Of a DNA stretch of 64,000 nucleotides, positions 1 to 6,550 are shown piece after piece. Under the pieces are notes generated by a model. It ran no database searches. It saw nothing but the letters and a program-made list of their open reading frames with translations, and was not told where the DNA came from. Origin of the DNA: Ereboglobus sp. PH5-10 (lineage in GTDB: Bacteria > Verrucomicrobiota > Verrucomicrobiia > Opitutales > Opitutaceae); NCBI RefSeq assembly GCF_029504735.1, contig NZ_JAQFIP010000007.1, forward strand, positions 107,125-171,124. Direction: 5' to 3'. Each line of letters opens with the position of its first letter. Positions within the stretch are counted from its first letter, which is position 1. Made by a program: the position numbers and the translations under genes.

Positions 1-168
1 CCAGAAAGGTGAGAGGTTGTTTTCAGCTCCGAAGACAAAAGTCCGGGATGCGGCGGGCGGCGGCGGAGCCTCCGGCTGAGCCGTGGGCATTGCCTGTCCG
101 GGCGCGCGAATGCCCAGTCCCGCGAGGACTGCAAAAAAAACGAGGGCGGTTGCGCGCCGAGGCTGCAT
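1..168 (-). CDS. Exported protein, N-terminal fragment (runs off left edge)
   Basis: Reading leftwards from an ATG at 168, 56 codons stay open to the window edge. The N-terminus (MQPRRATALVFFAVLAGLGI) has two arginines, a hydrophobic stretch and small residues after it, which looks like a Sec signal peptide. A Pro/Ala-rich linker and then an aromatic stretch ending in SPFW follow. No family can be named from so little sequence. No good ribosome-binding site is visible, so the start is provisional. A longer open frame crosses the same DNA in another phase but has no protein-like features. Confidence 0.4.
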   Translation of the reverse strand, partial: MQPRRATALVFFAVLAGLGIRAPGQAMPTAQPEAPPPPAASRTFVFGAENNLSPFW

Positions 169-430
169 ATTGGTGATGGTGCGGATGCGGAAAGTAGGCT
201 TCAGAAGGTCGGACAGAAAACGAATCAACGGTAACACGACGCGCCGGGCAAATGTTATTAAACCGGGGCGGGCGGTCAAAATTCCTGTCAGACGGTCGCG
301 AATTCGCCGGGTTCCAAAAGTTTTGGGATTGGTGCGCGGGCTTGCCGGACGCACACAGCTTCCAAATGTGCGGGTGCGGCAATGAGGCAAGTCGTTTGGA
401 TGATTTTGAATCAGCCGGGGGCTTCGCCCT
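169..430. other. Intergenic stretch with no recognised gene
   Basis: This stretch lies between the left-edge exported protein and the gnd terminator. Open frames on both strands here are Arg/Pro-rich and look like high-GC noise. I see no RNA gene or repeat in it. Confidence 0.4.
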
Positions 431-461
431 GAAAAAACCACGGAGCGGTTGGGCTCCGTGG
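431..461 (-). terminator. Rho-independent terminator of gnd
   Basis: A perfect 9-bp stem (ccacggagc at 438-446, gctccgtgg at 453-461) closes a 6-nt loop. On the minus strand it is followed by a run of six T (complement of 432-437). It lies about 30 bp after the gnd stop codon. Confidence 0.8.
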
Positions 462-493
462 TCTGGTAAAAACAAAACTATGCGCGGTTGCGC

Positions 494-1999
494 TTACATC
501 GCGATCTGCGGGCGGTCAGCCTTCGGCCAGTCGATGTGGAAGAACTTGCCGCGCTTCCGGTCAACGCGCTCGTAGGTGTGCGCGCCGAAATAATCGCGCT
601 GGCCCTGGAGCAGGTTGGCCGGGGTGCGCTCGGCGCGGTAGCCGTCGTAGTAGGCGAGCGCCGAGCTGAAGGTCGGCACGCTGATGCCGTTTTGCACGGC
701 GAGCGCGACGACTTTGCGCCAGTTGTCCTGCGCCTTCCGGATCGTCTTGTTGAAATACGGGTCGAGGAGCAGGTTCGCGAGTTTCGGGTTCCCGCGGAAC
801 GCCTCGGTGATCTTTTGCAGGAACGCGGCGCGGATGATGCAGCCGCCGCGCCAGATTTGCGCGATCTGGCCGAAGTTGAGTTTCCAGCCATACTCTTTTT
901 GCGCCTCGCGCATGAGCTGGAAGCCTTGCGCGTAGGAGCAGATTTTCGAGCAGTAGAGCGCGTCGTGGATGGCTTCGAGAAGGGCTTTTTTCGAGCCGGT
1001 GTATTTTTTCGCCTTCGGGCCCTTGAGGATTTTCGAGGCGGCGACACGCTCGTCCTTCACCGCGGAGAGGCAGCGCGCGAAGACGGACTCGGCGATGGTC
1101 GGCGCGGGCACGCCCATGTCGAGCGCGTTGACCGAGGTCCATTTGCCGGTGCCTTTCTGGCCCGCCGTGTCGAGGATGATGTCAACGAGGGGCTTTTTTG
1201 TGACGGGGTCCTTTTGCTTGAGGATGTCGGCGGTGATTTCAATGAGGAAGCTGTCGAGAGCGCCCTTGTTCCATTGCGAAAAGACCTCGCCCATTTCGGG
1301 GGCTTTCATGCCAAGCACGCCTTTCATGATGGCGTAGGCCTCGCAGATCATCTGCATGTCGCCGTATTCGATTCCGTTGTGGACCATTTTTACGTAATGG
1401 CCGGCGCCGTTTTCGCCGATGTAGGTGGCGCAGGGCACGCCGCCCTTGACGGGTTTGCCGGCGGTCGCGCCGAGGAGGGGCTTGCCGGTTTTTTTATCCA
1501 CCTTGGCGGCGATGGCGTTCCAGATTTTTTCGAGTTCCTTGTAGGCGGCCTTGTCGCCGCCGGGCATGAGGGCGGGGCCGAAGCGCGCGCCTTCCTCGCC
1601 GCCGGAAACGCCGGAGCCGATGAAGCGCAGGCCTTTTTCCTTGAGCGCCTTTTCGCGGCGGATGGTGTCGGTCCAGAGGGCGTTGCCGCCGTCGATGACG
1701 ATGTCGCCCCGGTCGAGGAGCGGCACGAGGCCGTCGATCACCGCGTCGGTGCCCTTGCCGGCTTGCACGAGGATGATCATCTTGCGCGGCCTGGCGAGGG
1801 ACTTGACGAAGTCCTCGAGCGTTTTTGTGCCGACGATGCCGCCGGGCGTGGCGGGATTTTCGGCGACAAACTTGTCCACCTTTTCGGTGGTGCGGTTAAA
1901 AACCGAAATCTGGAAGCCGTGGTCGGCTATGTTGAGGGCGAGGTTTTGACCCATGACGGCGAGTCCGATGAGTCCGATGTCCGAGTATTCTTTAGGCAT
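494..1999 (-). CDS. gnd: 6-phosphogluconate dehydrogenase, decarboxylating
   Basis: This cytoplasmic enzyme of the oxidative pentose phosphate pathway converts 6-phosphogluconate and NADP+ to ribulose 5-phosphate, CO2 and NADPH. The protein is 501 aa, slightly longer than the usual 470-490. The N-terminal Rossmann motif [13 protein letters not shown] (about residues 9-21) and NRT at 35-37, which contacts the NADP phosphate, are intact. The substrate-loop signature [12 protein letters not shown] and the helix [12 protein letters not shown] are also present, as is the C-terminal [12 protein letters not shown]. It appears monocistronic: a terminator follows it and the upstream gene is separated by about 110 bp. 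Identification is secure; the cofactor is taken from the family. Confidence 0.96.
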   Translation of the reverse strand: MPKEYSDIGLIGLAVMGQNLALNIADHGFQISVFNRTTEKVDKFVAENPATPGGIVGTKTLEDFVKSLARPRKMIILVQAGKGTDAVIDGLVPLLDRGDIVIDGGNALWTDTIRREKALKEKGLRFIGSGVSGGEEGARFGPALMPGGDKAAYKELEKIWNAIAAKVDKKTGKPLLGATAGKPVKGGVPCATYIGENGAGHYVKMVHNGIEYGDMQMICEAYAIMKGVLGMKAPEMGEVFSQWNKGALDSFLIEITADILKQKDPVTKKPLVDIILDTAGQKGTGKWTSVNALDMGVPAPTIAESVFARCLSAVKDERVAASKILKGPKAKKYTGSKKALLEAIHDALYCSKICSYAQGFQLMREAQKEYGWKLNFGQIAQIWRGGCIIRAAFLQKITEAFRGNPKLANLLLDPYFNKTIRKAQDNWRKVVALAVQNGISVPTFSSALAYYDGYRAERTPANLLQGQRDYFGAHTYERVDRKRGKFFHIDWPKADRPQIAM

Positions 2000-2108
2000 A
2001 AATAAAAAAGTGAACAGGTGTGCGAATGTTTATAATTTTATGGGAAAACTGAATCCTAAAATACCCCGGATTCCGTTTTTTGCCGCGGCGTTTTGTGATT
2101 TTTGGCAA

Positions 2109-2408
2109 TTACTTTCCCGGCTGCGCGGGCGGGGGAGCGGGGGACGAGGGCTGCGGAAAAAAACGCGCCACGAAATCCACGATCGGCGTCATGAACGCCG
2201 GCTCATTTCTTTGGCGCACCCACTTGTAGCCGATCACGCCCAGAATGAACAAAACCAGCAGCAGCGTGGCGATCTGCCCGAGGCGCGCCGCTTTTTTGAC
2301 CACCGTGAACAACAGAAACAGCACGCCCGCCGCGATGAGTGTTTTTACCCAAAAATCCACCGGCATTTCCATGAAGGTTTGGAAAACATGTTTGACGGTT
2401 TCGGACAT
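2109..2408 (-). CDS. Small membrane protein of unknown function
   Basis: The ATG at 2408 gives a 99-aa protein starting MSETVKHVFQTFMEMPVDFW. An upstream ATG at 2462 adds 18 unconvincing residues, so the inner start is preferred. There are two hydrophobic segments, one around KTLIAAGVLFLLFTVV and one around IATLLLVLFILGVIGY. Between them lies a short basic loop (KKAAR), and the tail is Pro-rich and ends PAPPPAQPGK. The fold suggests a two-TM inner-membrane protein. I do not recognise a family. It is divergent from the gene at 2519 and shares its short promoter region. Confidence 0.65.
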   Translation of the reverse strand: MSETVKHVFQTFMEMPVDFWVKTLIAAGVLFLLFTVVKKAARLGQIATLLLVLFILGVIGYKWVRQRNEPAFMTPIVDFVARFFPQPSSPAPPPAQPGK

Positions 2409-2518
2409 GGTTTGTGCAAAATTGAAACGTGCGCGAAGTGAAAGCCCGCATACATTGCGCAAAGGGTCCGTTGAAACAAGACATTGCGAACAGAAAACCT
2501 CCGCGCCATCTTCCCGTC

Positions 2519-3613
2519 ATGAGCACCAACCCGGCCGCCGCGCGCCGCACGCAGCACAAAAAGCCCAGCTTCCCCATCGGCGAGGAGTTGCGCCTCTACC
2601 TCAAGCGTTACCGCCGCGAACGCGAACTGCCCGTCACCTACGAGCGCCTCCGCCGCTTCACCGAGTGCGCGCCCTACACCGACCCCGAGGGCAACATGAC
2701 GCTCTGGGAAACCGTCGTTTACGACCACATGGAAATGGAGTCCATCCACGAGGGGCTAAAACACATTTACGCGCTCCTGCGCACCGACGGCGACATGTCC
2801 GTCATGCAGCATCTTTACGTGGACCGCATCGACTTTTGCGCGTTCGGCAACTCCGCGCCGTTTCGCGTGCGAATCGTCAACGCCTACAACGACAACCCCG
2901 ACCACTTCTACGTCAAGAAGGGCGACGCCTCGCGCGTTTACGGCCTGGAGCTCGAGCATCTCCTTTCACCCAACCGCATGCATTTCATGACCTGTGGCAA
3001 CACGCTCGTCGAGGAGCACGTCGCGGGCATTCCGGGCGACATCTTTGTCGAACGCTGGCTCGACCAGCGCTCCGAAATCAAGCCCATCCGCCTCGCCAAG
3101 GAACTCGTCAAGTTCAACGAACGCTGCTTTGTGCGCCTTCTCGGCGACATGCGCAGTTATAATTTTGTCGTCGTCATCACGCCCGATTTTGAGGGCGCGC
3201 AAATCCGCATCCGCGCGATGGATTTCGACCAGCAATCCTACGAGGGCCGCATGAACCTCTACCGCCCGCAGTTCTTCAAGGAAAACCAGTCGCTCGCGCT
3301 CTACTGCATGAAGCACCTCAATGTGGCCAGCGCGCGCCAGTATCAACGCGAGGAGCAGGCGCTCATGCTCCAGCGCGCCGACACCGGAGAGGAGCGCCTC
3401 AACGCCCTGCTTAGCGCCATGTCGCAAGCCGAAATCGCGCCGCATTCGCACGTCGTCGAACTGCGCGAGGGTTTGGCCGCGCATTACGGCCGCCCGTCCT
3501 ATTTGCACTGCAACACAATGGGCGAGCTCGTCATCGAAAACCTCACCTCCATCCGCCTCAATGTCGCCGCCCCCATTCCCAGCGAAACCCCGCGCAGCGA
3601 CGAAGTGGAGTGA
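2519..3613 (+). CDS. Conserved hypothetical cytoplasmic protein
   Basis: The protein is 364 aa if the ATG at 2519 (MSTNPAAARR) is used. The frame is open 90 bp further upstream, but that part is basic and non-globular. The sequence is rich in charged and aromatic residues with even composition, no signal peptide and no membrane segment. Recognisable local features are TYERLRRFTECAPYTD, HMEMESIHEGLKHIY and a beta-rich middle (RIRAMDFDQQSYEGR). I do not recognise the family. It is likely real because codon use matches the neighbours and the reading frame is long and protein-like. Confidence 0.75.
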   Translation: MSTNPAAARRTQHKKPSFPIGEELRLYLKRYRRERELPVTYERLRRFTECAPYTDPEGNMTLWETVVYDHMEMESIHEGLKHIYALLRTDGDMSVMQHLYVDRIDFCAFGNSAPFRVRIVNAYNDNPDHFYVKKGDASRVYGLELEHLLSPNRMHFMTCGNTLVEEHVAGIPGDIFVERWLDQRSEIKPIRLAKELVKFNERCFVRLLGDMRSYNFVVVITPDFEGAQIRIRAMDFDQQSYEGRMNLYRPQFFKENQSLALYCMKHLNVASARQYQREEQALMLQRADTGEERLNALLSAMSQAEIAPHSHVVELREGLAAHYGRPSYLHCNTMGELVIENLTSIRLNVAAPIPSETPRSDEVE

Positions 3614-3631
3614 TGCGGCAACGTTTGTGTT

Positions 3632-3719
3632 TCACATTCGCGCCGCCACGATGAAATCCCCGACTTGTTTGCCGGCGTTTTGAAGCATGATGCGGAGGCG
3701 GTTCATCATGTTGGCCCCG
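3632..3719 (-). pseudogene. Displaced 3'-end remnant of an activase gene
   Basis: On the minus strand this stretch encodes ANMMNRLRIMLQNAGKQV followed by a short tail and a stop. It matches ANMMNRLHFMLQNARNQV at the C-terminus of the 1505-aa activase that ends at 6551. The DNA match is about 50 bp at roughly 85% identity (3664-3718 against 6580-6634). There is no start or upstream domain, so this is a fragment. It marks the left edge of the accessory island between 3.7 and 6.5 kb. Confidence 0.6.
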
Positions 3720-3757
3720 CGTGCGTGCGAATGGTGTTCCGGCCGCGTTACAACTAA

Positions 3758-3779
3758 GGGGAAATCAACAAGCATTGCC
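3758..3779 (+). repeat. Island repeat motif, copy 1
   Basis: This 22-bp motif has the core AAATCAACAAGCATTGCC. Similar copies lie at 4761-4783 and 5423-5446 in the same orientation, and an inverted copy lies at 6510-6531. Copy 1 stands just inside the left edge of the island. Confidence 0.5.
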
Positions 3780-3828
3780 AGTCCCTTCAAGGATTCCTCA
3801 AGTGAAGATCGTTGGGAAAAGATGGAGA

Positions 3829-4347
3829 CTATTTGGGCAAGAACTCTGACTTCATGATCACCAGTTGTCCTAGTGTGCCGCGAATACGCGTGGAAAAATC
3901 ATTTACCCATTGCACAGCGTTGGGGTGTATTTTTTTACCCGATTGGTCGAGGTTTTCGGAAGCTATTATGGTCGGCACGATTTCATTTTCGCGCACCTCG
4001 TATTTCACGCGCATATAGTGTCTCCTTCGTTTATAGCCATAGGTGACGCTATCGGAATTCACATTCTCCACATACCATCCGGAGCCGCGTGGATTAAACT
4101 GGCTTTCGTATCCCCACACACGGGCGCTCAGGAGCGAGTCCACGATGCGCTCCCAGTTTTTGCCCTGATCATCTATGGGCAGTTTCTCATTCAGTGTCTG
4201 CACCAACGCCGCTGTTGCCTCTCGGGTGGTCAATCCATTAGGTATTTGCACGCGGCTCACGCTATCGGTTTTTGCCCGGCTGGAGCAGCCGAATGTAACT
4301 ACGATGGCAAGAGTAAGGAGCGTTGCGAGAATGGCTTTTCGTTTCAT
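3829..4347 (-). CDS. Hypothetical lipoprotein
   Basis: The protein is 172 aa. MKRKAILATLLTLAIVVTFGCSS is a lipoprotein signal peptide with lipobox TFGC, so the mature protein should begin at Cys21 and be lipid-anchored. The mature domain is small and mixed alpha/beta (SRVQIPNGLTTREATAALVQ, then GSGWYVENVNSDSVTYGYKR and MRVKYEVRENEIVPTIIAS). No family is recognised. It lies inside the small accessory island, with an AT-rich upstream region, and is transcribed away from the toxin genes. Confidence 0.7.
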   Translation of the reverse strand: MKRKAILATLLTLAIVVTFGCSSRAKTDSVSRVQIPNGLTTREATAALVQTLNEKLPIDDQGKNWERIVDSLLSARVWGYESQFNPRGSGWYVENVNSDSVTYGYKRRRHYMRVKYEVRENEIVPTIIASENLDQSGKKIHPNAVQWVNDFSTRIRGTLGQLVIMKSEFLPK

Positions 4348-4439
4348 AGAGCTATTGTATTATGATGTAATTTTATCGCACTGTGCGTGGACGGGGCGGA
4401 GTGAGTTTTGTTGCTTTTAGGATTACTTCCTTTGGCTCA

Positions 4440-4592
4440 TCACGACTTCCAAACCAAGGGCTTTACCCCGTCGCGCTTGGCTTTGGCTCGGATTTGGCGT
4501 CCTACTTTTTTGAAAGCTCGCTCGGCACGGAGGGCGAACTCGGGCATAGGTTGCTTTTTCCCGGCGGATGGCTTGGTTGTTTTTGGTTTCAT
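4440..4592 (-). CDS. 50-aa basic protein overlapping a zeta-toxin remnant
   Basis: This short gene starts MKPKTTKPSAGKKQPMPEFA and ends KPLVWKS. It is strongly basic, with a predicted helix around RAERAFKKVGRQIRAKAKR. Its ATG overlaps the stop codon of the upstream zeta-toxin remnant by one base (TAATG at 4594-4590), an arrangement typical of translational coupling. That suggests the pair was a two-gene operon before the toxin decayed. The function is unknown; a partner or antitoxin role is possible only by position. The real-gene call rests on the coupling and the clean composition. Confidence 0.5.
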   Translation of the reverse strand: MKPKTTKPSAGKKQPMPEFALRAERAFKKVGRQIRAKAKRDGVKPLVWKS

Positions 4593-4765
4593 TATTTCAA
4601 CAATTCAACGACCGCGTTTATGTCCGAAGATTCGGATGAGGCGAGTTGTTTTGCGGGGATGCGGGCATTGTCCCAAATCACCCAACGCGTGGCGAGGGGC
4701 GGGTAATCGGCGACAAGGTGTTCGCGACTGCGCATAAAGCGGCGGTTGATGTTTTTCGCAGGGTA
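4592..4765 (-). pseudogene. C-terminal remnant of a zeta-toxin-family P-loop protein
   Basis: The minus strand is open from 4765 (after a stop at 4768-4766) to the TAA at 4594-4592. It reads INRRFMRSREHLVADYPPLA, then TRWVIWDNARIP. Zeta-toxin kinases typically end with a pattern of RRF, a basic helix, Y-x-PLA and W-x-x-x-DN, which is what is seen. The P-loop half is absent. An internal ATG at 4735 could still give a 47-aa peptide. The family call is by motif recognition only. Confidence 0.5.
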
Positions 4766-4783
4766 AAATCAGCAAGCATCGCC
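4761..4783 (+). repeat. Island repeat motif, copy 2
   Basis: This is the same family as 3758-3779, with core AAATCAGCAAGCATCGCC. It lies between the zeta-toxin remnant and the BrnT/BrnA pair. Confidence 0.45.
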
Positions 4784-4852
4784 CCATCGCATTTGTCCGT
4801 TGCCTTGAAACTCAATGTTGACAATCAAATCAAATACCCCACGTTTTCTGAC

Positions 4853-5143
4853 GTGCGCTTCACATGGGACACGCAAAAGGAGCAGGACAACATCGCCTCG
4901 CACGGTGTTGACTTTTCCGAAGCGCAAAAGGCGTTTGACGACCCGCGCGCCCTTGTCGTTTTCGACGAGGCCCATGGCGGCAAAACGGAGCTGCGCTGGT
5001 GGCTTCTCGGCATGGTCGGCGCACGGGTTATGCTCGTGCGCTACACCCATCGCACGCCGGGAATCGTTCGCATCATCGGCGCGGGATACTGGCGAAAAGG
5101 AAAGGATTATTATGAAAACTACTGGAAAACGAATTCACGCTAA
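4853..5143 (+). CDS. brnT: BrnT-family toxin (DUF497)
   Basis: A GTG start at 4853 gives 96 aa beginning with the family's hallmark (V/M)RFTWDTQKEQDNIASHGVDF. FSEAQKAFDDPRALVVFDE, a middle strand WLLGMVGARVMLVRYTHR and the C-terminal RIIGAGYWRKGKDYYE follow. BrnT toxins are small RNase-like proteins that arrest translation and are neutralised by the antitoxin encoded just downstream. The frame is open upstream to 4646, but that extension is non-protein-like and the usual family length is 90-100 aa, so the GTG is preferred. The stop lies inside the next gene, a 32-nt overlap. Confidence 0.8.
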   Translation: MRFTWDTQKEQDNIASHGVDFSEAQKAFDDPRALVVFDEAHGGKTELRWWLLGMVGARVMLVRYTHRTPGIVRIIGAGYWRKGKDYYENYWKTNSR

Positions 5144-5396
5144 GCCCGCATTCGATGCGGATGGCTATCAGACCGGCATGAACACGCTGAACAACGAGGC
5201 GCTGCCCGCGCTTGATGGCGCGGCGTGGCGTCCGCTTCACGGCGGGGCGAGGCCGGGCGCGGGTCGCAAACCATCCGGACGCGAACCGATCACGCTGCGG
5301 CTGCGCCCGGTTGTGGCGCGCAAGCTGCGCGCGGCCGCGAAACGCGAAAAGGTTTCGATCTCCGACATTGCCGAGCGGTGGCTTGCGGATGTGTGA
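5112..5396 (+). CDS. brnA: BrnA-like antitoxin, ribbon-helix-helix type
   Basis: The protein is 94 aa from the ATG at 5112, preceded by a good Shine-Dalgarno (ggaaagg at 5099-5105). The gene overlaps the end of brnT by 32 nt. The N-terminal half should bind the toxin. The C-terminal half (REPITLRLRPVVARKLRAAA, then KVSISDIAERWL) looks like a ribbon-helix-helix DNA-binding unit, as in antitoxins that repress their own operon. The central GGARPGAGRKPSGR is a flexible hinge. The order toxin then antitoxin is usual for brnTA. Confidence 0.7.
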   Translation: MKTTGKRIHAKPAFDADGYQTGMNTLNNEALPALDGAAWRPLHGGARPGAGRKPSGREPITLRLRPVVARKLRAAAKREKVSISDIAERWLADV

Positions 5397-5422
5397 GCGG
5401 TGTTCGTTCGCATTGCGAACAA

Positions 5423-5446
5423 GGAGAAAAATCAACAAACATCGAC
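5423..5446 (+). repeat. Island repeat motif, copy 3
   Basis: The core is AAATCAACAAACATCGACC, the third direct copy of the 3758 motif. It lies between brnA and the AT-rich gene at 5502, just after a short inverted repeat (gttcg at 5403-5407, cgaac at 5416-5420). Confidence 0.45.
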
Positions 5447-5501
5447 CCGACGCGGCTGCATCCCATCTCAGGCTTCTAAACGAACTCTGGTAGTGTTTCC
5501 A

Positions 5502-6500
5502 ATGAAAGCCATAACTTATAAAAATACTAAAACGAGAATACCTAATTGGGAAAATACATTGCATATTTCAAATCCGCGAGGATACGCGTATGAGACACCG
5601 ACGCATTTCGTGCATTTTTATGGAAAAGACTCTGGATGGTTTGTGATTTCAATCGGATTGACCGCTATTCAGAAAAAGCAAGGAACATTGGAAAATTGGG
5701 TAAAGGATGTTTTTGGAGCTGAAAATATTGAACCGATGGATAGGGAAGTTGGCGAATCGTTGACTGGTGTCTGGCGTCCGTCATTATACTATTTTAATGA
5801 CACGCTACAAGCTCTTGGCTCAACAATGGAAATGCTATCACCAAGCCAACAAGCTATAAAATTATTAATAGAAAAACTTGACGAGATATTCTACTATATT
5901 GAACCAACAGAAGATAGCATCAAAACATATAGCCATAAGACAAGAGAATTGTTAATATTGGCCTGCACTGAGGTTGAGAACTGCTGGCAAGAATATATGC
6001 GGGAGGCTGGATTAAAAAATGCACATGGGCGTGGATTTTCGACAAATGACTATGTCAATCTCAAAGACAGTTTGTTTTTGCAGGAATACCAATTCCAATT
6101 GATCACATATCCAAGATTGCCACCAATCCGGGCGTTTTATGGATGGGAGAGTCAGAAGCCGACAGAATCTTTATCTTGGTATAGCGCCTACAATAAGACA
6201 AAACACAATCGGAATAATTATTTTCGCCTAGCAACTTTAGAGAACTGCATAGCAGCAGTTATTGCATCATTGACTCTTTATTGTGTGAGATATGGGCCAA
6301 ATGTATTATTTCAAAACGAGAACTTGTTTTCATCATTAATAAACCAACATTTTAGAATGAAGTTGATTAATAGTAATCCTAAAACATTTTATTTGCCTAA
6401 TATCGTATTGCCTGGGAATATCAGAAATGACTTATTTGTGTTTGATCCAAGACGCGACAAATTTACGCAACCATTTAAGCAAGTTTCATTAATACTATAA
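5502..6500 (+). CDS. AT-rich accessory gene, possible HEPN-like defence protein
   Basis: The protein is 332 aa from the ATG at 5502. The DNA is visibly AT-rich (many TTT/AAA/ATA codons) against GC-rich neighbours, a strong sign of transfer. The segment WYSAYNKTKHNRNNYFRLAT followed by a hydrophobic helix ENCIAAVIASLTLY resembles the YN-x-x-KH-x-R signature seen in HEPN-type helical domains of defence and toxin proteins. No signal peptide or clear membrane helix is present. The first 100 residues (HFVHFYGKDSGWFVISIGLT) look like a separate beta domain. Family assignment is tentative. Confidence 0.55.
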   Translation: MKAITYKNTKTRIPNWENTLHISNPRGYAYETPTHFVHFYGKDSGWFVISIGLTAIQKKQGTLENWVKDVFGAENIEPMDREVGESLTGVWRPSLYYFNDTLQALGSTMEMLSPSQQAIKLLIEKLDEIFYYIEPTEDSIKTYSHKTRELLILACTEVENCWQEYMREAGLKNAHGRGFSTNDYVNLKDSLFLQEYQFQLITYPRLPPIRAFYGWESQKPTESLSWYSAYNKTKHNRNNYFRLATLENCIAAVIASLTLYCVRYGPNVLFQNENLFSSLINQHFRMKLINSNPKTFYLPNIVLPGNIRNDLFVFDPRRDKFTQPFKQVSLIL

Positions 6501-6509
6501 ATTAAAAAA

Positions 6510-6531
6510 GGGAATGCTTATTACGTTTCCC
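6510..6531 (-). repeat. Island repeat motif, inverted copy 4
   Basis: The forward strand shows GGGAATGCTTATTACGTTTC, the reverse complement of the 3758 motif with a few changes. It ends 19 bp before the activase stop codon. With copy 1 it forms inverted ends of the island. Confidence 0.5.
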
Positions 6532-6550
6532 TATTACACTTTACGAAGCA

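Noticed and set aside
488..2005. Long plus-strand open frame opposite gnd
   Set aside because: It is the antisense shadow of a clearly conserved dehydrogenase; its translation is Val/Gly/Asp-rich repetition without motifs.
4383..4737. Plus-strand frames over the zeta-toxin remnant
   Set aside because: The minus strand carries recognisable zeta-toxin C-terminal motifs and a coupled small gene, so the plus-strand frames are treated as shadows.
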